From Phocaeicola abscessus CCUG 55929 (lineage in GTDB: Bacteria > Bacteroidota > Bacteroidia > Bacteroidales > Bacteroidaceae): 64,000 nt of DNA. Each line of letters starts with the position of its first letter. The stretch's first letter is position 1. The stretch is taken from the NCBI RefSeq assembly GCF_000312445.1, contig NZ_HE997182.1, positions 656,841-720,840 on the forward strand. The letters are read 5' to 3'. A program made the translations under genes and the position numbers. This document shows positions 1-9,836 of this stretch, piece by piece. Under the pieces are notes generated by a model. That model saw only the letters and a list, made by a program, of their open reading frames with translations, was not told where the DNA came from and did not search any database.

Positions 1-20
1 TTTTATCTGTCGGTAAGTTA

Positions 21-1376
21 TCATGTAGAAAAATTTCCTTCGGTTGTGCGATCGTTTTCGACCGGGGCATCCGCATTTTCTGTCGGAGCGTTTTTAGTTT
101 CGTTTCCTTCCGGTTGATTGGCCATATTAATCGCTATGTTCAATAAATTCTTAGCTTTTTCCTGCTCGATGTTTTGTGCTGCCAGCGCCGCTTCTTCGGC
201 TTCCTGCCTCTCGTTTATTTCACGGCTCACGGAGAGTATCATACCGATATATGCGCAATTGATCAGAGTCGATGTCCCGCCTTTGCTGATGAGCGGCAGC
301 GGTTGTCCGGTCACGGGGAATAATCCTACGGCGACCATCATGTTCAACATCGCTTGGGAGACAAGCAATAAAGCGATTCCCATGATGAGAAAGGCGGAAA
401 AAGATTTTTCGCATTTTCGGGCGACTCTTCCGGCTCGGATCAGTAACCATATATACAGGATGACGACAAATCCTCCTCCCAATAATCCTAATTCTTCAAT
501 GATGATGGCGAAAATAAAATCGGAGAAGGCCTGCGAAAGGAAGTCCCGTTGAATGCTATTGCCCGGCATTTTCCCGACGATGTTGCTGGAGGCGATGGCG
601 ATGTTGGCATGGGCGATCTGGGCATCTTTGTCGATGTCGAATTTGGCAGCGGGGACGGCTCCTTTATCCTCGAAGAATCCTTTGATACGATTTTGCCATG
701 TCTCCACGCGGTGCATCATCGGCAGATCCCGATATTTCTGGGTAGGAGTGAGCATGATTATTCCGACGAAAAGAGTCAGAACGATGCTGATGCTCACAAT
801 AAGTTTCGCCAATTGTCTCCAAGGGACGCGCCCGAGGATCATCATCAAGAATACGACGCCGAACAGTAACGCCGCTGTAGAGGCGTTTTCCGGGGCGATC
901 AGCAACAACACTACTCCGGTACACCATATAATATACTTGAACGCTTTGGCGTTAGCCTTCTTCTCTTCTTGGAAACGGGAGAGGATGAATGCAGTGATAA
1001 TGATAACAGCCATCTTCGCTATTTCGGACGGTTGGAATTGAATCCCGAAAATATTCGTCCATCTGGCCGCTCCGTTGACACGACCGCCTGCCGCTCCCAT
1101 TATGGCGACGAATAGTAAAAGAGCGGCGGACAGAGGCAGTAGGAAAAACGGAGCGGCGCGAAACCATTTGGACGGTATCTTATGTACTAAGACCACGATG
1201 ACGAATCCTACCATCAGATAGGTGCTGTGTTGCCGGATAGGAGCCCAATGATCTCCGCTCTTATAGGTCAGTGTGCTGGCGGCACTAAAGACTTCGATGA
1301 TAGAGATCAGGCAAAGAAACAGAAAAATAATCCATATTACTTTGTCACCTTTGAATAAATCTTTAACTAATCCCAT
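21..1376 (-). CDS. ftsW: FtsW, septal lipid II polymerase (SEDS family)
   Basis: Polytopic inner-membrane protein of the SEDS family. It polymerises lipid II glycan strands at the septum together with the class B PBP encoded four genes upstream. About ten hydrophobic segments are visible. The family motif NGAARW lies near residue 101 and QPSEIAK near 115, and the C-terminal part carries GQPLPLISKGGTS. The ATG at 1376 begins MGLVKDLFKGDK, which resembles Bacteroides FtsW starts; a TTG at 1400 would add 8 residues. The last 50 residues are polar and Glu/Asn rich, probably a cytoplasmic tail. It lies 30 bp behind murD. The next dcw gene, expected to be murG, is outside the window. Confidence 0.93.
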   Translation of the reverse strand: MGLVKDLFKGDKVIWIIFLFLCLISIIEVFSAASTLTYKSGDHWAPIRQHSTYLMVGFVIVVLVHKIPSKWFRAAPFFLLPLSAALLLFVAIMGAAGGRVNGAARWTNIFGIQFQPSEIAKMAVIIITAFILSRFQEEKKANAKAFKYIIWCTGVVLLLIAPENASTAALLFGVVFLMMILGRVPWRQLAKLIVSISIVLTLFVGIIMLTPTQKYRDLPMMHRVETWQNRIKGFFEDKGAVPAAKFDIDKDAQIAHANIAIASSNIVGKMPGNSIQRDFLSQAFSDFIFAIIIEELGLLGGGFVVILYIWLLIRAGRVARKCEKSFSAFLIMGIALLLVSQAMLNMMVAVGLFPVTGQPLPLISKGGTSTLINCAYIGMILSVSREINERQEAEEAALAAQNIEQEKAKNLLNIAINMANQPEGNETKNAPTENADAPVENDRTTEGNFST

Positions 1377-1406
1377 TTTGACCGCATCTAATGTTATCAA
1401 TTTACG

Positions 1407-2741
1407 TTATAAGTTTCTGACGCACTCTTTAAACTGATCGCCTCGGTCTTCATAACTTTTGAACAGATCGAAGCTTGCGCAACACGGGCTCAATAAAACC
1501 GTTTCTCCTTTTTTAGCCATCTTATAAGCCATATCTACGGCATCTTTCATACTTTGCACATCGGCTACGGGCAATCCGAAAGGATCGAAAAATGCATGCA
1601 GTTTCTCATTGTGCAATCCCAAATAGATAAGCCCTACGCATTTTTTCTGAATCAGATCGGCAAGCTCGCGGTAATCGTTGCCTTTGTCTTTACCTCCTAA
1701 AATGAGGACGGTTTTCGTTTTCATGCTTTGAAGGGCATACCAACAGGAATTGACATTGGTCGCTTTCGAGTCGTTGATATAATCCACCCCTTTTACCCTG
1801 CAAACCTTTTCCAATCTGTGGGGGACGCCTTCGAAATCGCTTAACGCTTCGCGGATGCATTCCTTCCTTATCCCCGAGAGATTGGCAGAAATGCCGGCAG
1901 CCATTGAGTTATACATGTTGTGCGTACCGGTCAGGGCCATTTCTTCTTCTTCCATATTGAAGGCGATGGGTTCGGTAAAACAAACTTTGTCATTGTCAAT
2001 ATAAGCAACGGCCTCGTCTTTTTTCTTCTCGGAAAACGGATAACTCTGTCCGTGAATGCGATATTTGGGTAATTCCTCTTTAATGATCGGATCGTCCATC
2101 CAATAGATAAAAGCATCTTTATCCGTCTGATTCTGAATGATCCGGAATTTGGCATCGATATAATTTTGCATTTTATGATCGTACCGATCGAGGTGGTCGG
2201 GCGTAATGTTCATTAAGACGGCGATATTGGCATGAAACTTGTACATGTTGTCTAATTGGAAGCTACTCAACTCTATCACGTAATAGTCGTATTGAAATTC
2301 GGCCACCTGGTAAGCTAAGCTTTGGCCGATATTCCCTGCTAAGCCAACGTTTAGTCCCGCTTTCTTGAAGATATGATAAATGAGCGAAGTGGTCGTGGTC
2401 TTTCCATTACTGCCTGTCACGCAAATCATTTTCGCATTCGTATATCTTCCAGCAAATTCAATTTCCGAAATGATCGGGATTCCTTTTTCTTTCAGTTTCA
2501 GAATGAGCGGCGCATCATTGGGTATGCCCGGGCTTTTGATGACTTCGTCGGCATTCACAATGAGATCTTCGGTATGATGCCTTTCTTCCCATGGAATGTG
2601 GCGTTCGTTCAGCATCTGTTTGTATTTGTCTTTGATGCTTGAGGAATCGGAGACAAAGGTCTCGAACCCTTTCTTCTGCGCCAGGATAGCTGCCCCCGTA
2701 CCGCTTTCTCCTGCCCCTAAAATAGCAATTCTCTTTGCCAT
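1407..2741 (-). CDS. murD: UDP-N-acetylmuramoyl-L-alanine--D-glutamate ligase
   Basis: Cytoplasmic Mur ligase that adds D-glutamate to UDP-MurNAc-L-Ala. The 444 residues match the usual family length. The N-terminal Rossmann-like UDP-binding part starts with AILGAGESG. The ATP loop TGSNGKTT is at residues 109-116, followed by the SSFQLD motif of the central domain. The C-terminal ligase domain starts near HRLEKV with the family-typical INDSKATN. It sits 12 bp behind mraY in the dcw operon. In an organism without MurA, as suspected here, it would act on UDP-MurNAc made from salvaged MurNAc; that is inference. Confidence 0.95.
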   Translation of the reverse strand: MAKRIAILGAGESGTGAAILAQKKGFETFVSDSSSIKDKYKQMLNERHIPWEERHHTEDLIVNADEVIKSPGIPNDAPLILKLKEKGIPIISEIEFAGRYTNAKMICVTGSNGKTTTTSLIYHIFKKAGLNVGLAGNIGQSLAYQVAEFQYDYYVIELSSFQLDNMYKFHANIAVLMNITPDHLDRYDHKMQNYIDAKFRIIQNQTDKDAFIYWMDDPIIKEELPKYRIHGQSYPFSEKKKDEAVAYIDNDKVCFTEPIAFNMEEEEMALTGTHNMYNSMAAGISANLSGIRKECIREALSDFEGVPHRLEKVCRVKGVDYINDSKATNVNSCWYALQSMKTKTVLILGGKDKGNDYRELADLIQKKCVGLIYLGLHNEKLHAFFDPFGLPVADVQSMKDAVDMAYKMAKKGETVLLSPCCASFDLFKSYEDRGDQFKECVRNL

Positions 2742-2753
2742 AATATCGTAATG

Positions 2754-4022
2754 TTATCTAATCTTTAATGTGATAATGGTAATGGCTGCCAATAAAATGG
2801 ATATAATCCAGAAACGCACCGTAATTTTGGATTCATGAAATGCCGTATGCGGTTTCGTGAATAAATAAGTACAATTTGGGTCCAATTGAGCCCATGTCGT
2901 ACGGAAATGATCGTGAATAGGCGTTCGTTTGAACACTCTTTGCACGCGATTTCTCTTTTTCCCCTTTTTGAAATACCTTACCTGAAGGATCACGGATAAA
3001 TTTTCTATGAGGAATATCCCGCAGAGGAGGGGGATCAATAGTTCCTTATGGATAATAATGGCGAATACGGCGATAATACCTCCGATTGTCAAACTTCCCG
3101 TATCGCCCATAAAGATTTGGGCGGGAAAAGCGTTATACCAGAGAAAACCGATGAGTGCGCCTATAAATGCACAGATATAAATAACCAGTTCCTCGCTGCC
3201 AGGTATGTACATGATGTTTAAATATCCGGCATATTCGATATGGCTGGATACATAGGCGAGAATTCCCAAAGTTATTCCTATGATGGCGGAATTTCCCGCA
3301 GCCATACCGTCCATACCGTCGTTTAGATTGGCCCCGTTGGATACGGCGGTAACCACGAAGATGGTTACGAGTACGAAAAGAATCCATCCCGCCGTTTGTG
3401 CATGTTTGCCCATAAATCCGACGATATCGGCATAGTCCAGATTATTGTTTTTAAAGAAGGGGATGGTCGTTTTCGTAGATTTTTCATCTTGCGATTTATG
3501 CATGACGCTGATGATTTCTCCTCCTTTTTCAATTTCCACATTCTCCCGAATTACGACGTTGGGGCTTACATATAACGTCAGTCCTACGATCAGTCCTAAA
3601 CCGATTTGACCGATGATCTTGAATTTGCCATGCAACCCCTTTTTATCTTTCCGAAATACTTTTATATAATCGTCTAAAAAGCCTAACGTTCCTAACCAGA
3701 CGGTGGTGATTAACATCAGAATCATATAGATATTGTGCAATTTGCCCAAGAGCAAACAAGGTATAAGTATGGCTATGAGGAGGATGATGCCTCCCATAGT
3801 GGGAACTCCGACTTTTTCGATATTGAACGGATCGATGGAAGCATCGCGTTGAGTTTCCGATATTTGCTTGCTTCTTAATAATTTGATAAAGTATTCGCCA
3901 AAGATCGTCGAAATCATCAGCGATAAGATGACGGCCATCAACGCGCGGAACGATACGTACCCGAACATGCGCGCTCCGGGGAAATCGAATTGTTCTAAAT
4001 AATGGAATAAATAGTATAACAT
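2754..4022 (-). CDS. mraY: Phospho-MurNAc-pentapeptide transferase
   Basis: Integral membrane enzyme that makes lipid I from UDP-MurNAc-pentapeptide and undecaprenyl phosphate. Signature segments are VPTMGGI near residue 73, GFLDDY near 114, NLNDGMDGMA at 232-241 and MGDTGSL further on. At 422 residues it is longer than the roughly 360 of E. coli. The extra length includes a polar insertion at about residues 155-205, which I believe is usual in Bacteroidetes MraY. It lies between murE and murD with 12-bp gaps on both sides. Confidence 0.95.
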   Translation of the reverse strand: MLYYLFHYLEQFDFPGARMFGYVSFRALMAVILSLMISTIFGEYFIKLLRSKQISETQRDASIDPFNIEKVGVPTMGGIILLIAILIPCLLLGKLHNIYMILMLITTVWLGTLGFLDDYIKVFRKDKKGLHGKFKIIGQIGLGLIVGLTLYVSPNVVIRENVEIEKGGEIISVMHKSQDEKSTKTTIPFFKNNNLDYADIVGFMGKHAQTAGWILFVLVTIFVVTAVSNGANLNDGMDGMAAGNSAIIGITLGILAYVSSHIEYAGYLNIMYIPGSEELVIYICAFIGALIGFLWYNAFPAQIFMGDTGSLTIGGIIAVFAIIIHKELLIPLLCGIFLIENLSVILQVRYFKKGKKRNRVQRVFKRTPIHDHFRTTWAQLDPNCTYLFTKPHTAFHESKITVRFWIISILLAAITIITLKIR

Positions 4023-4034
4023 CTTTTCGCTTGG

Positions 4035-5489
4035 TTATTCGTTCGCAAATATTTCCTTTAATACTTCTTTGTCATCGAAGTGATGCTTTACCCCTGCAAT
4101 TTCCTGATAATTTTCGTGCCCTTTTCCTGCGACGAGGACCACGTCGCCGGATTGTGCCAGCATGCAGGCTGTTCGGATAGCTTCTTTCCTGTCGACGATG
4201 GAAATGACTTTGTGCATCTCTTTCGAAGTCAATCCCGCACGCATATCGTCGATGATTGCCTGCGGATCTTCCGATCTCGGGTTATCCGACGTGATAATCA
4301 CTTTATCGCTTTGCTTGACTGCTTCCTTCGCCATCATCGGGCGTTTGCCGTGATCTCTGTTCCCTCCGGCGCCTATCACGGTGATGACGTTGCCTTTTCC
4401 GTGCAACACGTCGCGAATGGTGGCGAGTACGTTCGTCAATGCATCCGGAGTATGTGCATAATCTACCAAAGCGATATAACCTTTTCGGGAATAGAGCGGT
4501 TCCATTCTTCCGGCCACGGGATGCAAGGTGCTTAATTGCAACAAGACCTCTTCAGTCTTTTTCCCCAAGATGCATGCAGTGCCGTATACGGCCAACAGAT
4601 TGGAGGCATTGAAACGTCCGATAAAGCGGACGTCGACTTCCGTGCGATTGAAATCTAGAAGCATCCCGTCGAAGCCTTCTTCCAGTACCTTTCCTTTAAA
4701 GTCGCCCATCCCTCTTACGCTGTATGTATACACTTTCGCCTTCGTATTCTGAACCATCACCATTCCGTTTTTATCGTCTTTATTGGTTAAAGCGAATGCG
4801 GTGGAGGGCAGTCCGTCGAAGAACGCTTTTTTCGCTTTCAGATAGTTCTCGAATGTTCGATGGTAGTCTAAGTGATCTCTGGTGATATTCGTAAAGATCC
4901 CTCCGGCAAATTTCAGCCCTCCGATACGCTTTTGTGCGATAGCGTGCGAGCTGACTTCCATAAATACATATTTGCATCCCTCCTCAGCCATTTTCTCCAA
5001 TAATCTGTTTAATGTCACAGGATCGGGGGTGGTATGGTCGGTAGGGACCGTTTGGCCGTCGATACAGTTGCATACGGTCGAAAGGAGCCCGACCTTATAA
5101 CCGAGCTGTCGGAACAAATTATATAACAATGTGGCGACGGTTGTCTTGCCGTTTGTTCCCGTCACGCCTACCAAATCGATCTTGCCGGTAGGATCCCCGT
5201 AGAACCGGGTGACTATCTCCCCTGCGATATCTTCCGTATCGGCTACTTGAATATACGTGATATCGTCGGTTTTATCGTCGGGTATCTCTTCGCAGACGAC
5301 GGCTGTAGCACCTTTTTCGATGGCCTTTCGGATGAAAGCGTGTCCGTCGGTTTGAGTGCCACGTATGGCGACGAAAACGTGACCTTCTTCGACAAGACGG
5401 GAGTCGATATTTATTCCTTTTACTTCCTTATCGATTGTCCCGACAATTTTTAATGCAGCAATGTCTCTGATGATCTCTTGAAGTTTCAT
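4035..5489 (-). CDS. murE: UDP-MurNAc-tripeptide ligase, diaminopimelate type
   Basis: Third cytoplasmic Mur ligase, adding the position-3 amino acid. The ATP loop GTNGKTT is at residues 111-117, and DYAHTPDAL marks the central/C-terminal boundary. The C-terminal domain contains [12 protein letters not shown] is the known signature for meso-diaminopimelate rather than lysine, so this cell wall should be of the DAP type. Length 484 is typical. It lies 12 bp behind the PBP gene. Confidence 0.95.
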   Translation of the reverse strand: MKLQEIIRDIAALKIVGTIDKEVKGINIDSRLVEEGHVFVAIRGTQTDGHAFIRKAIEKGATAVVCEEIPDDKTDDITYIQVADTEDIAGEIVTRFYGDPTGKIDLVGVTGTNGKTTVATLLYNLFRQLGYKVGLLSTVCNCIDGQTVPTDHTTPDPVTLNRLLEKMAEEGCKYVFMEVSSHAIAQKRIGGLKFAGGIFTNITRDHLDYHRTFENYLKAKKAFFDGLPSTAFALTNKDDKNGMVMVQNTKAKVYTYSVRGMGDFKGKVLEEGFDGMLLDFNRTEVDVRFIGRFNASNLLAVYGTACILGKKTEEVLLQLSTLHPVAGRMEPLYSRKGYIALVDYAHTPDALTNVLATIRDVLHGKGNVITVIGAGGNRDHGKRPMMAKEAVKQSDKVIITSDNPRSEDPQAIIDDMRAGLTSKEMHKVISIVDRKEAIRTACMLAQSGDVVLVAGKGHENYQEIAGVKHHFDDKEVLKEIFANE

Positions 5490-5501
5490 TTATTATCCTG
5501 T

Positions 5502-7631
5502 TTATTGTTTCAATGTTAAATGAATAGTCTGTCCCGCACTCAAACGGGAACCGGGGACGAGGCTCTGTTGGCATACTTTGCCCATCCCTGTCATCTTTGT
5601 TCTCAATCCGGAGTATTCGAGCAGGTATACTGCGTCTTTGGCCCCCATTCCCAAAACGTTGGGGACAACCTTCTTTGCTATCGGCTCTGTTTGGAATGAA
5701 ACGGCCACAGAGTCGCGTTTGGATTTTCCCCAAACGATTTTCCCCGATTTTGCAAACTTCGCCGCATTCGACCGTATATGTATGCTGTTCAAAACATATC
5801 CCGTCTCCGTGATGTCTCCGTGCATGACGTCTGGCACCAGGACGGATGCGGAATCTCTGGCTTCTTCCATGTTCTGGGCGATATGCTTGGCGTAGATTCG
5901 TTCGGAAATCTCGTGGAAGACGGCTCCTGCCATCAAACCGCCGGAAGCGGGGAGTCCCGGCTTTTGGATGGCAACCATGCACGTGTATTTCGGATGGCGG
6001 GACGGGAAATAGCCGCAAAAGCTGACCATGTATTTTCGAACGCCGCGATAGCCCGCTTTTCCTTGGGAGATTTGGGCGGTACCCGTCTTGCCCGATACGA
6101 GGAACTGTTTGGAACCAGCTCTTTTCCCCGTACCGCCGGGGCCATTGACTTCCTGTTCCAACATGGATTGAATTTCTCGGATTGTCTGGGGGGAAGCAAT
6201 CGCTTCCTTGATCACTTCCGTCGGAATCTCTTTCATCGCCTCTCCGTCTTTGACGATCGCTTCCACGAACTTGGGTTTGACCATTACTCCGTCATTGGCG
6301 ATGGCGTTATAAAATGTCAGGGTGTTGATCGGCGGAAGTTGCGTCTCGTAACCGATAGACATCCATGCCAACGCGGTCTTCGACCAGTTGTTTTTGTTCG
6401 GCATACGTATCCTCGGCGTTCCCCAACCGGGGATGTCGAGGTTCAGCGGCGTTCCGATCCCCAACTGGTATAGGCCTTCTACGAATTGTTTCGGATGGTT
6501 GTAATAATGTTTGTCGATAAGCTTGGAAACGGCCACGTTCGAGGAAAACATCAGAGCTTGCGTAACGGTGATGACGCCGTATCCTCCGTGATGCCAATTA
6601 TGATCTTTCATCCAACTGCCGTGCATGTTATAAACGCCGTTACCCGTATCGATCGTTTCGTCGGGGGTAATTTTCTTATCTTCCAAGGCGACCATGAGCG
6701 AAGCTGTTTTAAAGGTAGAGCCGGGTTCCATCAAATCCGATACGGCGTTGTTTCGAAGTTCTCGATAATTACCGTCGCTGCATTTCGTCATGTTTACGAT
6801 CGCCTTGATATTTCCCGTTTTTACCTCCATGATCATCGCGACTCCGACGGTACCGTTGATCAGTTTCAATTCATCGATCAACGCTTTCTCTGCAATATCC
6901 TGCATGCCGACGTCAATTGTCGTGATGATATCGTACCCGTCGGTAGGAGGTATGTCGACTATATCCAGGTAATGGTTCATGACCTTTTGTCGATGAGTGA
7001 TGCCAGGAATGCCGCGCAGGATCGAATCGTAAGAGAGCTCCAACCCGTTTTTTGCTCCTAAACCGACATCCGAATACATGTCGCCGAGCGTTCTCATGGC
7101 TAACGAACCGAAAGGTTTTTTACGTTGGTTGAATACCTGTTCGTGGAAACCGCCCCGATTAGTATGCATATTGAAAACGGGCAGTTTTTTTGCTTCCTTA
7201 TACTGGATGTAAGAGATGCGATGGGGGTAGAGCAGGAAGTGTCTGGACTTTTTCTTGCGTCCTTCGGCGATCTGCTGTTTGAAAAAGGCTTTACTCTTGT
7301 CGGGGAAAATTCGATGAAGTCCTTTACAAATAGAATCCATGTACAGCACGAGCAAGGAATCTTTTATTTCCCCTCCGGCCTGGAAATCCATGTAGATGCG
7401 ATACTCCGGTAGACTGCTCGCCATCAGTTGTCCGTCTGAAGAAATGATATTGCCCCTCAATGCGGGAACTTTCACGTTTTCCTTGACGAACCGATCGGCG
7501 ACATCGTTCCAATATTGGCGTTCGGCAAACATGATGAACGCCGCCTTGATGAGGATGGCGACTCCTGTCAGGATCATACAGAGCACCACCAAGGAGTAAC
7601 GGGTCATGATGTTGTTTTTGCCTGGGATCAT
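5502..7631 (-). CDS. ftsI: Class B penicillin-binding protein with PASTA domain (FtsI/PBP3-like)
   Basis: Transpeptidase of septal peptidoglycan synthesis, the expected partner of FtsW. A single N-terminal membrane anchor spans about residues 12-33. A PBP dimer domain follows, then the transpeptidase domain with all three active-site motifs: STFK at 305-308, SSN at 363-365 and KTG at 515-517. The last roughly 55 residues, from VPNVLGMG, form a PASTA domain, which E. coli FtsI lacks but Bacteroidetes FtsI-like proteins often have. It is 2 bp from the ftsL-like gene. A start at Met9 is also possible. Confidence 0.93.
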   Translation of the reverse strand: MIPGKNNIMTRYSLVVLCMILTGVAILIKAAFIMFAERQYWNDVADRFVKENVKVPALRGNIISSDGQLMASSLPEYRIYMDFQAGGEIKDSLLVLYMDSICKGLHRIFPDKSKAFFKQQIAEGRKKKSRHFLLYPHRISYIQYKEAKKLPVFNMHTNRGGFHEQVFNQRKKPFGSLAMRTLGDMYSDVGLGAKNGLELSYDSILRGIPGITHRQKVMNHYLDIVDIPPTDGYDIITTIDVGMQDIAEKALIDELKLINGTVGVAMIMEVKTGNIKAIVNMTKCSDGNYRELRNNAVSDLMEPGSTFKTASLMVALEDKKITPDETIDTGNGVYNMHGSWMKDHNWHHGGYGVITVTQALMFSSNVAVSKLIDKHYYNHPKQFVEGLYQLGIGTPLNLDIPGWGTPRIRMPNKNNWSKTALAWMSIGYETQLPPINTLTFYNAIANDGVMVKPKFVEAIVKDGEAMKEIPTEVIKEAIASPQTIREIQSMLEQEVNGPGGTGKRAGSKQFLVSGKTGTAQISQGKAGYRGVRKYMVSFCGYFPSRHPKYTCMVAIQKPGLPASGGLMAGAVFHEISERIYAKHIAQNMEEARDSASVLVPDVMHGDITETGYVLNSIHIRSNAAKFAKSGKIVWGKSKRDSVAVSFQTEPIAKKVVPNVLGMGAKDAVYLLEYSGLRTKMTGMGKVCQQSLVPGSRLSAGQTIHLTLKQ

Positions 7632-7633
7632 CG

Positions 7634-8008
7634 CTATTTCTTTCTTAACAGATAGGGGCGGTTTGTAGCCGTTTGCAGATTACTTCCTTCGGTCGATACA
7701 TATTCCTCGATTCGGGATTGTCGACTTTTCTCCATCAGTTCCGAAGAGCGGGTCAACGCATCGTATTTGATATCGACCAGCTCTTTTTTCAACCGGTCGA
7801 TTTCAATCAAATCCTGTTGTGCGCTATACCGGTTGTCGATATACAGTACCGTCAGTACCATGATGAGGATAAGCAACTTCGCTTGCCGTTTCAGAAAGTC
7901 GTTGGCTAGGATATCTCCGCCTAAGATGCTTCTTAGCGACAGCCGTCTGGGAGGATCCTTGCGGATTCCTTCCTGCAGCCTGTGCTCGTCCTGTTCTTTG
8001 TCTTTCAT
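7634..8008 (-). CDS. FtsL-like small divisome membrane protein
   Basis: Small bitopic protein of 124 residues between rsmH and the PBP gene, exactly where ftsL sits in dcw clusters. A basic cytoplasmic N-terminus of about 40 residues is followed by one membrane segment (LLILIMVLTVLYI). The periplasmic stretch has heptad-like spacing (EIDRLKKELVDIKYDALTRS), fitting a short coiled coil. Sequence similarity to E. coli FtsL is not evident by eye, so the call rests on size, topology and position. Its start overlaps the rsmH stop by 4 bp, suggesting translational coupling. Confidence 0.8.
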   Translation of the reverse strand: MKDKEQDEHRLQEGIRKDPPRRLSLRSILGGDILANDFLKRQAKLLILIMVLTVLYIDNRYSAQQDLIEIDRLKKELVDIKYDALTRSSELMEKSRQSRIEEYVSTEGSNLQTATNRPYLLRKK

Positions 8009-8922
8009 TTTTTTTCCGCTATTCTGAGTTTAGCGCTTCGTGAGCGCGGGTTCTTTTCCATTTCCATTTCGTCGGGCGTTATCACCTTATGGTTGATTGC
8101 CCGGAACGGCGTCACTATGTTCCCGTAGAAATCCTGTTCATATCCGCCGTGAATATGGCCTGTTTTTATGATATTCTTGACCATTCTGTCTTCTAAGGAG
8201 TGATAGGTGACGACCACCAGTCGTCCTCCCGGTTTCAACACTTCTGTTGCGGTTTGGAGCATCTCCTTCAGCGCGTCCATTTCCTGGTTTACTTCGATGC
8301 GTAATGCCTGAAACACTTTGGCCAGTTCTTTCCTTTCTCTGTCTCGTCCGAACAGCGGTTTGATCAGGTGGAGGAGCTGGGGAATTGTCTCTATCGGGCG
8401 GGATGTTCTTTCTTTCACTAAGAGGGAAGCGATTTTCCGGCTGTTTTTCAGTTCTCCGTATAAGTAGAAAATATCCGCCAGCCGCGATTCTTCGTACCGA
8501 TTGATGACGTCGGCCGCCGTTTGGCCTGCTCTGGCGTTCATCCGCATGTCGAGGGGAGCATTCGAATGAAAGGAAAAACCTCTTTCGGCGGCGTCGAGAT
8601 GGTGCGACGAAACGCCCAAGTCGGCCAAGAGTCCGTCGAGCCCGTCGATTCCATAATAGCGGAGGAAGTTACGCAAGTACCTGAAATTGCTGCGTACGAA
8701 AGTGAAGCGGGCGTCATCTACGATGTTTTTCTCTGCGTCGGCGTCCTGATCGAAGCCGTATAGCCGCGACCGGGCGTCCATACGGTGCAAGATTTCCCGC
8801 GAATGGCCGCCTCCCCCGAAAGTGACGTCCACATATACTCCGCCGGGTCGGATATGCAACCCCTCGACAGTTTCGTTGAGCAAGACGGGGATGTGATATG
8901 TCGGTGAATCTGCCTGCTTCAT
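8005..8922 (-). CDS. rsmH: 16S rRNA (cytosine1402-N4)-methyltransferase
   Basis: SAM-dependent methyltransferase acting on C1402 of 16S rRNA in the decoding centre. The N-terminal HIPVLLNETVEGL and the SAM-binding stretch VDVTFGGGGHSREIL are family hallmarks. The C-terminal VVTYHSLEDRMVK and NPRSRSAKLR are also diagnostic. Length 305 is normal. It overlaps both neighbours by 4 bp (mraZ upstream, ftsL-like downstream). Confidence 0.96.
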   Translation of the reverse strand: MKQADSPTYHIPVLLNETVEGLHIRPGGVYVDVTFGGGGHSREILHRMDARSRLYGFDQDADAEKNIVDDARFTFVRSNFRYLRNFLRYYGIDGLDGLLADLGVSSHHLDAAERGFSFHSNAPLDMRMNARAGQTAADVINRYEESRLADIFYLYGELKNSRKIASLLVKERTSRPIETIPQLLHLIKPLFGRDRERKELAKVFQALRIEVNQEMDALKEMLQTATEVLKPGGRLVVVTYHSLEDRMVKNIIKTGHIHGGYEQDFYGNIVTPFRAINHKVITPDEMEMEKNPRSRSAKLRIAEKK

Positions 8923-9386
8923 GTCACCTCTTCTGTTTTCTCGTTGTCACCCATGATGCTTTCCAAGGCTTTTCCGAACTCTTCGGAACCTATAAATGGC
9001 TTGTCGGCGATGGTTTTCGCCCATATTTCGATGGTATCATCCATTCCGATGAACCGGACCTCCTGATTGATCTGGGCTAACTTCAGATAGCGTTTGGGGA
9101 TTAAAAACCGGCCGTTTCCGTCCAGGGTAATGATTTCGACATCCGAAACGAATTGCCTGAAAATCGTCTGATGCTGAGCATTCCATCGGTTCAGTCGGTT
9201 TCTCAACTCATTCAGCTGATCGTTCCATACTTTCTCGGGGTATAAGATAAGGCACTCCTGAAAAATATCTTTTCTCAAGATGAAGCAATCGCCCGTAGCC
9301 ATTTGGGTTTGTTTGCGAAAAACAGACGGAAGGAAAACCCGTCCCTTTGCGTCTAATCTCGCCTCCGAATTACCTAAGAATCGCAT
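8919..9386 (-). CDS. mraZ: MraZ, transcriptional regulator of the dcw cluster
   Basis: First gene of the division/cell-wall cluster. MraZ is an AbrB-like DNA-binding ring protein that represses its own operon in E. coli. The 155 residues contain two SpoVT/AbrB-type halves: LDAKGRVFLPSVFRK near the N-terminus and LDGNGRFLIPKRYLK in the second half. Directly upstream are two tandem TGGGG boxes with 10-bp periodicity, so autoregulation is likely here too. Confidence 0.94.
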   Translation of the reverse strand: MRFLGNSEARLDAKGRVFLPSVFRKQTQMATGDCFILRKDIFQECLILYPEKVWNDQLNELRNRLNRWNAQHQTIFRQFVSDVEIITLDGNGRFLIPKRYLKLAQINQEVRFIGMDDTIEIWAKTIADKPFIGSEEFGKALESIMGDNEKTEEVT

Positions 9387-9415
9387 CTGTCATACCTTAT
9401 TATAAATTCCGGTGG

Positions 9416-9449
9416 TAAAATTACACAATTCCCCACAATTCCCCACAAT
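9416..9449 (-). promoter_or_regulatory. MraZ operator with overlapping promoter of the dcw cluster
   Basis: On the minus strand the block reads TGGGG-AATTG-TGGGG-AATTG followed by a degenerate third copy TGTAA (9424-9449). This matches the known MraZ box form TGGGN repeated every 10 bp. A -7-like element TAATTTTA (9416-9423) touches the third copy, so a bound MraZ ring would cover the promoter. The mraZ ATG is 30 bp further on. Confidence 0.75.
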
Positions 9450-9810
9450 ATTTATCTGAAAAATTTTTCAAGGGCGAATTTGGAGGTGCAGAAAGTTTTT
9501 TGTCGGTGCGTTAAAATGCCCGATTTTTTTATTTTTTGATCGCCAATAGGTAGGATTCGTGCGCCAAAGCTTTCATGCAAACCGGTATGAACGGGACGCT
9601 GTTCTGTCCCGAATCGGAACACTTCAGCAGAGATTTTCGCCCGATGTTGTTTTGATATTTAGGCGGATATATCAATGTTGTATTGCACAAATGATGCGTA
9701 TTTGAGCAATCTGCAAATTTTCCCCTCCTCTTTTTCCGAGAAAACGGCGGATTTTTTTCAGGAGGAAAACTTTTTTCTTTTATAAATGACTGATATCCCA
9801 AAAAGTGAGT

Positions 9811-9818
9811 TAATTTTG
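9811..9818 (+). promoter_or_regulatory. Bacteroidetes -7 box for the glsA-like gene
   Basis: TAATTTTG fits the Bacteroidetes sigma-ABfr -7 consensus TAnnTTTG and lies 18 bp before the ATG at 9837. A clear -33 TTTG is not visible at the expected distance. Confidence 0.5.
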
Positions 9819-9836
9819 CGATAAATTCGTTTTAAA

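Larger units (their letters stand above)
9387..9836. other. Divergent intergenic region between mraZ and glsA-like gene
   Basis: This 450-bp gap holds the MraZ operator at its left end and a plus-strand promoter at its right end. The AT-rich middle has a possible 90-codon minus-strand frame (9529-9801). That frame shows no recognisable motif and I judge it spurious. Nothing else was seen. Confidence 0.5.

Noticed and set aside
9529-9801. 90-codon minus-strand frame in the mraZ upstream region
   Set aside because: Biased towards Lys/Phe/Pro from AT-rich DNA, no motif, and it lies in a divergent promoter region.
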